Below are positions 15,359 to 24,333 of a stretch of DNA of 40,373 nt, piece after piece. The notes under the pieces are model-generated. The model was not told the DNA's origin. It did not search any database and saw only the letters and a program-made list of their open reading frames with translations. Origin of the DNA: Defluviitalea phaphyphila (GTDB lineage Bacteria; Bacillota; Clostridia; Lachnospirales; Defluviitaleaceae); the NCBI RefSeq assembly GCF_001466305.1, contig NZ_JWID01000014.1, positions 1 through 40,373 of the forward strand, written 5' to 3'. Numbering within the stretch: position 1 is the stretch's first letter; every line of letters begins with the position of its first letter. The translations under genes and the position numbers were made by a program.

Positions 15359-17360
15359 TTATAATTTAAAAACATTAACTGTTTTCTTCAATTCCTGGGA
15401 CATCTGCATTAATTCTTCACTTCTTCTAAAAATTTTTTCCATATTTAAAACTTGATGTTCTACTGATATATGAATTTGTTTACACATTTTTGTTGATTTA
15501 TATATTTTTTTATTCATCTGTTCAATTTCTTTTATTATTTTTTTCTTTTCAGAATCTATATTTAAAATAGCTTTGTTTAATTGATTTATTTCATCAGAAA
15601 TTTTTCTGCTATATTTTCTATATCTCTAAAAATATTTTCTGTATTTAACATAGCTTCATATTGTAATTTTGAAGTTTCTTTTGTTTCTTTCATTATTTTA
15701 GTTGTTTTTTCAACTTGCAAAACCATATCATCTAAATAATTATAAATTGTACTAGTTAATTCTTCCGTTTGTTTTGATAACTCTCTTATTTCCTTTGCTA
15801 CAACTCCAAAACCTCTTCCATATTCTCCTGCTCTTGCTGATTCTATTGTTGCATTTAATGAAATTAAATTTGTTTGTTTTGCAATATTTTCAATATTATG
15901 TATAATATTTACTACTTTTTTAGTTTTTGTTTGTAATCCTTCTATTTCATATGTAACAATTTCCCCTAAATCCATATTTCTTTTAGAGGCTTTATGTAAC
16001 TCTCTAACTCTATAAATGCCTAATCTATTTATTTTTTTATTTTCTTTTATCTTTTCTAATACAACTTCTTCATTATGAATAATTTTATTTATATATTCTG
16101 AAAATTGTATAATTTGTTTTAATATTTTATCTGATTCTTGAAATTGATAATTAGAAATATTTGATAATTGTTCTAAAGAGGAAGATATCTCTTGAACTGA
16201 TACCGAATTTTGTTCACAAATTTGATAAAAATCTATAGAAGATTTATTTAATAACCCGCTAACTTTTAATATACTTTTTACTAAATTTCTTATTTGAGAT
16301 ATCATTTTATTAAATTGATTTGTTAATTTTCCTACTTCATCATTTGATTTTTTCTTCAAATGAATAGTTAAATTTCCCTTCTCTATCTTCCCCATTCCTT
16401 TCAAAAGTTCTTCCATTGGTTTAGTTATACTTTTTACAATTTTAATACTAAAACTTACTCCTAAAACTAATAATATAAACAATATAATTATATTTTTAAA
16501 AATTATATCTTTAATCTCTTTTTCTATCTCATTATTATCCATTGCTACGGCAAACTTCCAACCTGTTCTTGTATTTGTCACAAAATTCATAAAATATTCT
16601 ACTCCATCAATGCTATATTTTAATTCACCCGAATCTATATTTTTTATAGTTTGAAACTTAATTTCTTTTGATAAATCTTTTCCAATTATTTCCTTATTTC
16701 CATGAGCTGTTATTATTCCTTCAGAATTTAAGGCAAAAGCATATCCTGTTTTTCCTAATTTAATATCTTTTAAAATAGAGTTAAAATAATCTACAGAAAT
16801 TACAGCAGCAACAACTCCTATTACTTCTCCATCTTTATTAAATGTTTTTGAAATTATAATTTCTGGTTCTTTTGATTTTTCATTTAAAACAGGGGATGAA
16901 TATACAACTCTCCCTTTATTTTTCATTGCATTTATATACCATGATTCTGTAGTAGGATTATAATTTTGGGGACAGAACTTATTTCTGGATATTGATAAAA
17001 ATGATTTTTAAAACTAGCAACCATTAATTTTTTAATAACTCCATTACCTTCTTCATACTGTCTAAAATCTTCTAGTATTTTAATTTTATATTTTTCTGAT
17101 ATTAAAATATTAGTTACACTATTTTCCCTAGATATTCCTTGTAAAGTTAATTCAATACTTTTAAATAACATTTCAAAAGTTTTCTCAATTTGATTAGCTA
17201 ATAATACTTCTGATTCATTAGCAAAATTTTTTATTCTTTTTGTCATAACAATAGAGCTAGTAATGATTACTACTATTAAACTAAAAATTTGCATGATAAA
17301 AACTACAAATAAAATTTTAGTTAAAATCTTTGTATTTGTTTTTATTTTAGATATTATCAC
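15359..17360 (-). pseudogene. Methyl-accepting chemotaxis protein, disrupted by two frameshifts
   Basis: Three minus-strand reading frames together encode one chemoreceptor: (a) from about 17360 to 16972, a membrane helix and the start of a dCache sensor domain; (b) from about 16971 to 15605, the rest of dCache (resuming [15 protein letters not shown]), second membrane helix, HAMP and the signalling hairpin tip ([20 protein letters not shown]); (c) from about 15601 to 15359, the C-terminal helix ending VNVFKL. The first break is at a C4 run (16968-16971), where the dCache loop also looks shorter than usual; the second is at an A5 run (15601-15605), where one extra A would restore the frame. 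The preferred start is GTG at 17360 after GGGAGG. It lies between phoPR and pstS, so phosphate sensing is suggested but unproven. Sequencing error cannot be excluded. Confidence 0.82.
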
Positions 17361-17413
17361 CACATATCCTCCCATTTTAAGCTGTTTAGTTCCATCTAAA
17401 TATATATATTATT

Positions 17414-17452
17414 TATAAAGGTATAATTAATTTTTGATTAATTTCTTGTTAA
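17414..17452 (-). promoter_or_regulatory. Pho-box-like repeats upstream of the chemoreceptor gene
   Basis: Read on the minus strand, TTAACA (17447-17452), TTAATC (17436-17441), TTAATT (17425-17430) and TTTATA (17414-17419) keep an exact 11-base period. Only the first is a perfect Pho repeat; in such AT-rich DNA chance similarity is a real possibility. Confidence 0.42.
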
Positions 17453-17469
17453 GTTTTAGTTATACAAAT

Positions 17470-17500
17470 AAAAAAAGACAAGGTTTAACCTTATCTTTTT
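17470..17500 (-). terminator. Intrinsic terminator after phoR
   Basis: On the minus strand an AAGATAAGGT/ACCTTGTCTT stem (one G-U pair, loop TAA) is followed by a U-rich run. It sits immediately after the phoR stop, separating phoPR from the chemoreceptor and pst genes. Confidence 0.85.
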
Positions 17501-19263
17501 TATTGTTTATATGAAGTTAGTGGCAATAAAATTGTGAAAATAGTTCCTTCTCCTACATTACTTTCTACACTAATGCTTCCATTATATAATTTTACAATGT
17601 GCTTTACTATGGAAAGACCAAGCCCTGTTCCTCCCATTTTTCTTGATCTACCTTTATTAACCCTATAAAATCTTTCAAATAATCTTGGTATATGTTCTTT
17701 AGGAATTCCTATCCCTGTATCTTTTATGATAAATTTTAGAAAATCTCCTTCCCTTTTGCAAATAAGCGTCACTTTACCCTTTTCAGTATATTTTATTCCA
17801 TTATCAATTATATTAATTAATATTTGTTTTATTCTATCTTTATTGCAATAAAAAAACGGTATATCTTTTTCAATATTTTTCTCTAATCCAATATTCTTTT
17901 TATCTGCTTTAGGTTTTAAAATTTCAAAAACTTCATCTATTATGTCTTCAACATTATTCATATTCATGTCAATATCTTTTTCTCTTGTTTCAATTTCAGA
18001 TAAATATAATATATCTTGAATTAAACGATATAACCTTTCTGATTCTACATCTATAATTTCTAAAAATCTATTAGCTACTTTTTTATCCTCTATAGCTCCA
18101 TTTTTTAAAGTATCTATAAATCCTCTAATAGAAGTTAATGGCGTTTTTAATTCATGACTTACATTAGATACAAAATCTTTTCTCATTTGCTCTAATTTTT
18201 TTATCTTAGTTATATCTTCAATCACAAGAAGACTTCCCATAATATATTCTTTATACTCTGTAGACCCTATAGGATTAGCATATACTCTTAATATTTTGTT
18301 ATTTTCTCCATCAAATTCTAACTCTTGTACTATATATTTTTGACTTTTTAAAGAATTCTCTAATACTTCTAATATTTTTTGATTTCTTATTACTTCATAA
18401 ACTAACTTACCATAACAATCTTTTTCTATTGAAAATATTTCATATACCTTAGGATTTATTAACATAATATGAAAAGAAGAATCTACAGCTATGATTCCCT
18501 CTGTCATGCTATTTAATATTGATTCTAATTTTATATTTTGATTTTTAAATTTTACAAATGAATATTTTAATTCTTTTACCATATAATTAAATGTATAAGC
18601 TAATTTTTCTATTTCTTTATATCCATTTAAATATACCCTTTTATTATAATTACCTTTAGCAATTTCTTCTGCAGCCATTACTAATTGACCAATTGGCTTT
18701 GAAATTTTTTTTGAAAAAATAAAAGCTATAATAAAAGCTATAACAATTCCTATTAATATTCCTACTACACTATAATTAATAATCTCTATGTTCATTTGAC
18801 TAATTTCTGTTACAGGAATAGATAGTCTTAAAAAACCTGAAAATTTTTCTACATTTACATGATAAGCTATATACATATAATAAATTCCTAATGTACTACT
18901 ATATCTTTTACTAAATCCTACTTCTCCTTTAGCAGCTTGAGTTATTTCCAATCGATTTATATGATTTTCCATAGTTTCTGGTAATGTTTCTGAATCTCCT
19001 AATACTATACCATTTTCATCTATAATTGTTAAACGACCATTTACAACTTCTCCATATTTTTTGCTAAATTCCTGAAAATCTATTTTTTCATTAGAATTAA
19101 TTTCTTTTATAAAAATATCTGAAATAAGTTTTACTTTAACCAACAATTCTTCATTTAAACGATTATAATAATAATTTTGACTGGTCCTAATAGCAAAAAA
19201 ACCTGTGACTAAACATGAAAATATAATTAAAATTATATATGTAACTAAAAGCTTTCTTTTCAT
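17500..19263 (-). CDS. phoR: Phosphate-responsive sensor histidine kinase PhoR
   Basis: A 587-residue membrane histidine kinase. Order: TM1 (about 7-27), extracytoplasmic sensor domain (28-160), TM2 (about 162-184), HAMP (184-236), PAS (about 245-350), HisKA with the phospho-acceptor H370 in VSHELKTPLTSIRGF, and HATPase_c with IDNGIKYT (N box), DTGIGIP (G1) and GGTGLGLSI (G2). This is the standard PhoR/WalK-like layout; assignment to phosphate rests on the adjoining phoP and pst genes and the Pho box. It starts 3 bases after phoP and ends in a terminator. Expected to autophosphorylate and phosphorylate PhoP at low phosphate. Confidence 0.92.
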   Translation of the reverse strand: MKRKLLVTYIILIIFSCLVTGFFAIRTSQNYYYNRLNEELLVKVKLISDIFIKEINSNEKIDFQEFSKKYGEVVNGRLTIIDENGIVLGDSETLPETMENHINRLEITQAAKGEVGFSKRYSSTLGIYYMYIAYHVNVEKFSGFLRLSIPVTEISQMNIEIINYSVVGILIGIVIAFIIAFIFSKKISKPIGQLVMAAEEIAKGNYNKRVYLNGYKEIEKLAYTFNYMVKELKYSFVKFKNQNIKLESILNSMTEGIIAVDSSFHIMLINPKVYEIFSIEKDCYGKLVYEVIRNQKILEVLENSLKSQKYIVQELEFDGENNKILRVYANPIGSTEYKEYIMGSLLVIEDITKIKKLEQMRKDFVSNVSHELKTPLTSIRGFIDTLKNGAIEDKKVANRFLEIIDVESERLYRLIQDILYLSEIETREKDIDMNMNNVEDIIDEVFEILKPKADKKNIGLEKNIEKDIPFFYCNKDRIKQILINIIDNGIKYTEKGKVTLICKREGDFLKFIIKDTGIGIPKEHIPRLFERFYRVNKGRSRKMGGTGLGLSIVKHIVKLYNGSISVESNVGEGTIFTILLPLTSYKQ

Positions 19264-19266
19264 ATT

Positions 19267-19971
19267 TTAATTATTTTCCTCTCTAAATTTATATCCTATT
19301 CCTCGAACAGTTTTTATATAATATGGTAAACTATCATTTTCTTCTATCTTTTTTCTTAAATGTCTTATATGCACATCTACTGTACGTGTTTCCCCTAAAT
19401 AATCATATCCCCATATTTTCTCTAATAAATCATCTCTAGAAAAAACTCTTCCGGGATTTTTAGCTAACATTCTTAAAAGTTCAAATTCTTTTAACGACAT
19501 ATCAATTATTTTGTTATTTTTTCTCACTGTTCTAGTTGTTTCATTAATTTCTAGATTATCAATTCTGATTATTTTTTCTTTTTCTTCTAAATCTTCTTTA
19601 AATTTTTGACGTCTTAAAACAGCTTTTACTCTAGCTAAAAGTTCACGAATTCTAAAAGGCTTTCCTATATAATCATCTGCTCCCATTTCTAATCCTAGCA
19701 CAGTATCTATTTCTTCATTTTTTGCTGTAAGCATTATAACTGGAATATTCTTTATTTTATCATTATTTCTTATTCTCTGTAAAACTTCTAATCCATCAAT
19801 TCCTGGAAGCATAAGATCTAATATAATCAAATCTACAGAAGAATTTACTTTTTCTATTGCTTCTTCTCCAGATTCTGCTTGTATAACTTTATATCCATTT
19901 TCTTCAAGATTATATTTTAGTAACTCTAAAATATGTAATTCATCATCTACTATAAGTACCTTATTTTGCAT
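19267..19971 (-). CDS. phoP: Response regulator PhoP (OmpR family)
   Basis: A 234-residue OmpR/PhoB-type regulator. The receiver domain (1-120) has the acidic pair D9/D10, the phospho-acceptor D52 (LDLMLPG), T82 and K104 (GKPF). The C-terminal winged helix (about 135-232) includes the recognition segment TVDVHIRHLRKKIE and ends GYKF. The ATG at 19971 is preferred; a TTG two codons upstream (19977) is closer to AAGGAG and is possible. It forms a two-gene operon with phoR. Its leader contains a terminator-like hairpin. Confidence 0.93.
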   Translation of the reverse strand: MQNKVLIVDDELHILELLKYNLEENGYKVIQAESGEEAIEKVNSSVDLIILDLMLPGIDGLEVLQRIRNNDKIKNIPVIMLTAKNEEIDTVLGLEMGADDYIGKPFRIRELLARVKAVLRRQKFKEDLEEKEKIIRIDNLEINETTRTVRKNNKIIDMSLKEFELLRMLAKNPGRVFSRDDLLEKIWGYDYLGETRTVDVHIRHLRKKIEENDSLPYYIKTVRGIGYKFREENN

Positions 19972-20001
19972 TTTCAATCCACTCCTTTAATCAAATTATA
20001 C

Positions 20002-20025
20002 AAAAAAACGCTATATAATAGCGTT
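20002..20025 (-). terminator. Intrinsic terminator inside the phoP leader
   Basis: On the minus strand a perfect 7-bp stem AACGCTA/TAGCGTT with a 5-base loop is followed by seven consecutive U. It lies between the predicted phoP promoter (20064-20092) and the phoP start, about 30 bases before the ATG, where there is no upstream gene in the same direction to terminate except the distant glycosyltransferase. It may be a transcription attenuator for phoPR or a trap for read-through. Confidence 0.7.
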
Positions 20026-20063
20026 TATGAATTTATACCATATATATCCATATGCTTTGTTTT

Positions 20064-20092
20064 ATTATATTTTATTTTATTTTAAAAATCAA
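20064..20092 (-). promoter_or_regulatory. Promoter for phoPR
   Basis: On the minus strand TTGATT (20087-20092) and TATAAT (20064-20069) are separated by 17 bases. Transcription would begin near 20057, giving a leader of roughly 85 bases that includes the terminator at 20002-20025. Confidence 0.55.
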
Positions 20093-20237
20093 CAATTTAT
20101 AACAATATTTATTTGGATAGTATAAACATATATTACTTTTTAAACTAAATTAAACAAATATTAATTGTGTATTTTTTTTTCGTATTGCAAATATTAATAT
20201 TGAAAAATATTTATGCTGCAAGAAAGAAGGTATAATT

Positions 20238-20678
20238 ATGTATAATATTTTAACTAGCGAGCAGCTATTAAAAGAATTAAATAAATTAAAGTCAATAATA
20301 AATAATTTTGATTATTCAGAACTTAACAATGTAACTTTTCTAAATTTAGAATCTTTATATACTTATATTTCTGAAGTAGAAAATAATCCTTTTCAAAGAC
20401 AATATGAAGCTATCCAAGCTTCTCTAGATATATTAGAACCATTTATTCCTTTTGCTACAGGTAATAGAGCTAAAGAATTTTTAATTCAGGCTAGTCAGGC
20501 CAATTCTGATGAAGAAATTGAACTTTTAAAAAAGGAATTTGCATCTAAAATGAGAATAGATTTTATAAACACAATAAGAATGATAAATTCTGATTATGAA
20601 TGGGAATCTCTAGTTCAAATTTGTGAGGCAATAAGACAAAGTAAAGAAAATAACTTATCATATGAATACCAAGATTAA
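20238..20678 (+). CDS. Hypothetical protein, 146 residues
   Basis: Not recognised. The product is acidic, soluble and predicted almost entirely helical, with no signal peptide, membrane segment or Cys. A central stretch (NPFQRQYEAIQASLDILEPF) and the C-terminal EWESLVQICEAIRQS look well packed. The ATG has AGAAGG 7 bases upstream, and codon use matches its neighbours. It is a plus-strand single gene divergent from phoPR and convergent with the glycosyltransferase gene, with the two stop regions overlapping by 4 bases and no terminator between them. Confidence 0.7.
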   Translation: MYNILTSEQLLKELNKLKSIINNFDYSELNNVTFLNLESLYTYISEVENNPFQRQYEAIQASLDILEPFIPFATGNRAKEFLIQASQANSDEEIELLKKEFASKMRIDFINTIRMINSDYEWESLVQICEAIRQSKENNLSYEYQD

Positions 20679-21316
20679 ATATATCTATTTATACTAAACA
20701 AAGAGGATATAATATCAAAATACATTGAATACTTTTCTATCTTTCCCTTTATCCATCCTCTTTTTTTCTCTTTAGGGATATGTCTTAGATGAGGCATATC
20801 TACTTTTTTAACTTTTAATCTCTTCTTTAAAATATATTTAGTTATAGTAATTTCTACTCCGTATTTAGAACTTTTTAAATGAGGAATTTTAGTTAATATT
20901 TCTCTTCTAATTAATCTTTGTCCTGATAAACAAGGCAGGATTTTATGAGATATATCTGTAATAAAATTTCCTTTAGTGAACCTTCCTATTATCATATCTA
21001 TATTATCATATTTAATATATTCAACCATAGAAATAATATGTTCTTTTGTTAATCCTTTTAAGTCTGCATCTAAAAATAATACCCATTCTCCAGTACTTTC
21101 TTCAACTCCTTTCATCATGGCTGCACCTTTTCCTAAATTAATAGGTAGGTCTATAATTGTTATGGAATATCTGCTTGCTTCTTTTGAAGTTTTATCCGTT
21201 GAACCATCATTTACAACAATAATTTCTTTAATAAAATCACATTCTATTAATACTGATAAAACTTTTCCTATTCTTTCTTCTTCATTATAAGCAGGAATAA
21301 TAGCTGATATATTCAT
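20675..21316 (-). CDS. Family 2 glycosyltransferase
   Basis: A 213-residue GT-A fold glycosyltransferase. IIPAYNEEERIGKVLSVL (7-24) and VVNDGSTDKT (34-43) form the nucleotide-sugar site, NLGKGAAMMKG is typical of the polyprenol-phosphate glucosyl/mannosyl branch, and FLDADLKGL carries the DxD metal motif. No membrane helices are present, so it would act at the cytosolic membrane face or on soluble acceptors. The start has AAAGGAG upstream. It is a lone gene; donor and acceptor cannot be inferred. Confidence 0.85.
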   Translation of the reverse strand: MNISAIIPAYNEEERIGKVLSVLIECDFIKEIIVVNDGSTDKTSKEASRYSITIIDLPINLGKGAAMMKGVEESTGEWVLFLDADLKGLTKEHIISMVEYIKYDNIDMIIGRFTKGNFITDISHKILPCLSGQRLIRREILTKIPHLKSSKYGVEITITKYILKKRLKVKKVDMPHLRHIPKEKKRGWIKGKIEKYSMYFDIISSLFSINRYI

Positions 21317-21442
21317 AAATATACTCCTTTATTCATTGCTTATAAATAGTATTAACAATACTAATTATATTTATTTATCTTATTGACCTTTTTTTAATAA
21401 AGTTTTACTATAATAAATATATTTTAAGAATGGAGTTTTTAT

Positions 21443-22378
21443 ATGAAATGGGGAAATAAACCTTATTACTCTTTAGATTTTTATCTTCGTCAAAAATTTG
21501 GACAAAAAGTTTTTAAAATTTCATTAGATGGTGGATTTACCTGCCCTAATAGAGATGGAACTATATCTGAAAAAGGATGTATTTTTTGTAGTGAAAGAGG
21601 GTCTGGTGATTTTACTCCTCCTTCTCATCTTTCTATTACAGAACAATTTATAAAAGGTAGAAAACTTTTAGAAAAAAAATGGCCTTCCGGAAAATATATT
21701 GCCTACTTTCAAGCTTTCACTAATACATATGCTCCTATAAAAGAACTTAGAAAAAAATATGAAGAAGCTCTATCTATACCGGGTGTAGTCGGAATAGCTA
21801 TTGCTACTCGTCCTGACTGCTTAGATAATTCTGTTTTGGATTTATTGGAAGAAATTAATAAAAAAACTTATCTTTGGGTGGAATTAGGCCTTCAGTCCAT
21901 TCATGAAACTACAGCATCATTAATTAATAGAGGATATTCTCTTTCTTGTTTTGAAGATGCGGTTAATAATCTTTTCAAAAGAAAAATTGAAGTTGTAGTA
22001 CATTTAATATTAGGGCTCCCTGGAGAAAATAAAAATGATATGCTTGATTCTATTAAATATATAAATAATATGCCAATACAAGGAATTAAACTTCATCTTC
22101 TTCATGTTTTAAAAAATACTCCTCTGCATTCAATCTATAAAAAAAATCCATTTCATATCCTTGAAATGAAAGAATATGTTAATTTAGTGATTGATTGTTT
22201 AGAAATACTTTCTCCTTCTATCGTTATTCATAGAATAACTGGAGATGGTTCTAAAAATATTCTTGTAGCTCCTACTTGGAGTAAAAATAAACGGGCTGTA
22301 TTAAATGAAATACATAAAACTTTTAAATTAAGAAATACTTGGCAAGGTAAATTTTTTTCAATTTCTTGTACTAAATGA
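21443..22378 (+). CDS. TIGR01212-family radical SAM protein (YtqA-like)
   Basis: A 311-residue radical SAM protein. The cluster-binding cysteines are C34, C46 and C49 in CPNRDG...GCIFC, the noncanonical spacing of the TIGR01212/YtqA family related to Elp3-like enzymes. Later conserved segments are YFQAFTNTYAP, VGIAIATRPDCL, WVELGLQS, HLILGLPGE and the IHRITGDG end. Members are near universal in Firmicutes; the reaction is not established, with RNA or small-molecule modification suspected. GGAGTTTTTAT precedes the ATG. It is followed on the same strand by the DUF4364 gene. Confidence 0.9.
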   Translation: MKWGNKPYYSLDFYLRQKFGQKVFKISLDGGFTCPNRDGTISEKGCIFCSERGSGDFTPPSHLSITEQFIKGRKLLEKKWPSGKYIAYFQAFTNTYAPIKELRKKYEEALSIPGVVGIAIATRPDCLDNSVLDLLEEINKKTYLWVELGLQSIHETTASLINRGYSLSCFEDAVNNLFKRKIEVVVHLILGLPGENKNDMLDSIKYINNMPIQGIKLHLLHVLKNTPLHSIYKKNPFHILEMKEYVNLVIDCLEILSPSIVIHRITGDGSKNILVAPTWSKNKRAVLNEIHKTFKLRNTWQGKFFSISCTK

Positions 22379-22428
22379 TTTTTTAGTATAAAATAAATTT
22401 ATTACCTGTAAACAAAGGAGGGATTTTG

Positions 22429-22959
22429 GTGTTCCAATCTTCAAATGAATTAGCTATAAATAAACTTATACTTTTATACCTCATTTCTAAAATAAAAATG
22501 CCTTTATCCCATGCACAAATAACTCAGTTTATTATGGAAAAAACTTATACTGATTATTTCTCTCTTCAACAATACTTAACAGAATTAGTAAATGCAGATT
22601 TAATAAATAAATACCAAGAAAATCATACTACTCGTTATATTATTACTAATAAAGGTATAATGGCGTTAGAATATTTTTCTTCTCGTATTCCAGAAAATAT
22701 TAGATTAGAAATAGACGAATACATACAAAAAAATCGCCAAAATATAAAAAAAGAACTAGAAATTATTTCTGAATATATTCCTGAAAAATCAAATGAATAT
22801 ATGGTTTACTGCAAAGTAAAAGAAAATGACACTATTTTAATGAACTTGCAAATTAATGTAGCTTCAAAAAAACAAGCAAAATTAATTTGTGATAATTGGA
22901 AAAAAAATGCACCAAAATTATATAGCTCTATTTTATCCGATTTAACTAAAAATTCATAA
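22429..22959 (+). CDS. DUF4364 family winged-helix protein
   Basis: A 176-residue protein matching the clostridial DUF4364 pattern: an N-terminal winged helix-turn-helix (about 10-85; SHAQITQFIMEKTYTDYFSL, then NKYQENHTTRYIITNKG as the wing) and a C-terminal alpha/beta domain ending VASKKQAKLICDNWKKNA. A DNA-binding role is inferred from the fold; targets are unknown. GTG at 22429 is preferred because AAAGGAGG ends 7 bases before it; a TTG one codon upstream also fits. It probably shares a transcript with the radical SAM gene 50 bases upstream. Confidence 0.8.
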   Translation: MFQSSNELAINKLILLYLISKIKMPLSHAQITQFIMEKTYTDYFSLQQYLTELVNADLINKYQENHTTRYIITNKGIMALEYFSSRIPENIRLEIDEYIQKNRQNIKKELEIISEYIPEKSNEYMVYCKVKENDTILMNLQINVASKKQAKLICDNWKKNAPKLYSSILSDLTKNS

Positions 22960-22965
22960 TTAATT

Positions 22966-23208
22966 TTAATTAAAAAGCCCTCTTCGTTGAGCTTCTTGAA
23001 TAAGCATTTCATATTTTTCACGGGTAAATCCAAGAGCCAATTTAGCAATTTTTTTATGCGTATATTCAACTGTTCTCTTTTCTTCTTCTAATTCTTTTAA
23101 CCATTTTTTAGTATTTTTTAAATCTTCCTTTAATCTATTTATTTCATTTAATAAATCTTGGTCATCTAACTCTATATATTTAGAAATTATTTTTTTTTCC
23201 ATTTCCAT
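22966..23208 (-). CDS. Small coiled-coil protein, 80 residues
   Basis: Not recognised. An 80-residue protein with a heptad-like, Lys/Glu-rich coiled coil (about 12-52, LNEINRLKEDLKNTKKWLKE) followed by a conserved-looking C-terminus (KIAKLALGFTREKYEMLIQE). The ATG at 23208 has GGGAGG 7 bases upstream. It is convergent with the DUF4364 gene, 6 bases between stops and no clear terminator. No signal or membrane segment. Confidence 0.7.
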   Translation of the reverse strand: MEMEKKIISKYIELDDQDLLNEINRLKEDLKNTKKWLKELEEEKRTVEYTHKKIAKLALGFTREKYEMLIQEAQRRGLFN

Positions 23209-23367
23209 TTTGAATCCTCCCTAATATATGTTAATATAATACAAATAATATATACTATTACTATTATAACCATATTAATACAATATTAAGTTTATATTAC
23301 AATTTTATTTTTTTATTCCTGCCAAGTTTCTGATAAAAGTTATTTAATAAACCTACAATTTATTCAA

Positions 23368-23415
23368 AATAATAAAATCCAAAGCTTGTACTTATAAGCT
23401 TTGGATTTTATTATT
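23368..23415. terminator. Long bidirectional hairpin after the PspC gene
   Basis: A perfect 20-bp inverted repeat (core AATCCAAAGCTT/AAGCTTTGGATT, 8-base loop) whose outer part is A/T, giving a U-rich exit on either strand. The right arm touches the stop codon of the PspC gene. It serves as its terminator. Confidence 0.88.
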
Positions 23416-23627
23416 TATCTTAAATCTCTATATTCATCATCTAATGGTATTATAGCCCAAAAAGCAATATAAACTAAAATTCCTATTATTCCCATTCCTC
23501 CTATAATGCTAAATAATACCCACATTATCCTAACAACTGTGGAATCAACATTAAAATACTCCGCAATTCCTCCACAAACTCCTGCAATTTTTTTATCTGT
23601 ATTAGATAAATATAATTTTTTCTGCAA
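23415..23627 (-). CDS. PspC-domain membrane protein
   Basis: A 70-residue stand-alone PspC domain. The N-terminal KKLYLSNTDKKIAGVCGGIA is the family hallmark, followed by EYFNVDSTVVRIMWV and a single membrane helix (about 45-62). PspC proteins sense or respond to envelope stress in several bacteria; the short Firmicute versions are uncharacterised. The start is a TTG at 23627 preceded by AAGGAGGAG. It is a single-gene unit closed by the long hairpin at 23368-23415. Confidence 0.88.
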   Translation of the reverse strand: MQKKLYLSNTDKKIAGVCGGIAEYFNVDSTVVRIMWVLFSIIGGMGIIGILVYIAFWAIIPLDDEYRDLR

Positions 23628-23734
23628 TAAAACTCTCCTCCTTTTGATTATTTATTATAATATACTTTATTTTTTATATATACGTTCTATTTTAATAAAA
23701 GTTTATTTGCTAAAACATTTTTTTGAGCGTTTTT

Positions 23735-24322
23735 CTAATTAATAACCCATCGTTCGAAATTTTTCCATATTTCTTCTTTCCCCTGTTTAGTTTGAGCAGA
23801 AAATGGAATTATCATATGATTAGAATCCATTTCTAGTTTTTTACGTATAATAGATATATGCTTTTGGATTTGACTCTTTTTAATTTTATCTAATTTAGTA
23901 GCTACTACTATTACATCGAATTTATAATGACAAATCCAATTATACATCATCTTATCATTATTGTTAGGCTCATGTCTTATATCTACTAACAATACAATTT
24001 GTTTTAGCTGATTTCTTGTAGTTAAATAAGTTTCTATAAATTTACCCCATCTTTCTCTTTCTCTTTTAGAAACTTTTGCAAAACCATATCCCGGTAAATC
24101 AACAAAATATAATTTATCTTCTATATTATAAAAATTAATTGTTTGAGTTTTTCCAGGTTGAGAACTGGTTCTTGCTAAAGATTTTCTATTAATTAGAGTA
24201 TTTATTAATGAAGATTTCCCTACATTAGATTTTCCAACAAAAGCTATTTCATTTAAATTACTTTGTGGAAATTGATTAACATTTCCACATACTGCTTCTA
24301 ATGTTACATTATTAACTTCCAT
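23735..24322 (-). CDS. engB: Ribosome biogenesis GTPase EngB/YsxC/YihA
   Basis: A 195-residue TRAFAC-class GTPase needed for 50S subunit assembly. G1 is GKSNVGKSS (30-38), G2 lies in SQPGKTQTINFY, G3 is DLPGYG and G4 is TKLDK; the G5-like FSAQTKQG follows. Length is typical. It lies 11 bases after lonA in the conserved lonA-engB pair of Firmicutes and is probably co-transcribed. AAGGAG supports the start. No clear terminator is visible before the PspC gene. Confidence 0.96.
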   Translation of the reverse strand: MEVNNVTLEAVCGNVNQFPQSNLNEIAFVGKSNVGKSSLINTLINRKSLARTSSQPGKTQTINFYNIEDKLYFVDLPGYGFAKVSKRERERWGKFIETYLTTRNQLKQIVLLVDIRHEPNNNDKMMYNWICHYKFDVIVVATKLDKIKKSQIQKHISIIRKKLEMDSNHMIIPFSAQTKQGKEEIWKNFERWVIN

Positions 24323-24333
24323 GTAAACACTCC

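Noticed and set aside
15601-15605. Programmed frameshift at the A5 run in the chemoreceptor
   Set aside because: There is no classical slippery heptamer or stimulatory structure, and a second unrelated frame break upstream already disables the gene; decay or sequencing error is simpler.
15586-17375. Two separate chemotaxis proteins
   Set aside because: The two open frames are halves of one dCache-HAMP-MCP gene. The second has no ribosome binding site at its first Met and begins in the middle of the sensor domain.
22369-22388. Hairpin TACTAAA/TTTAGTA after the radical SAM gene
   Set aside because: Only 7 A/T-rich base pairs, no U-run, and the DUF4364 gene follows closely on the same strand; too weak to call a terminator.
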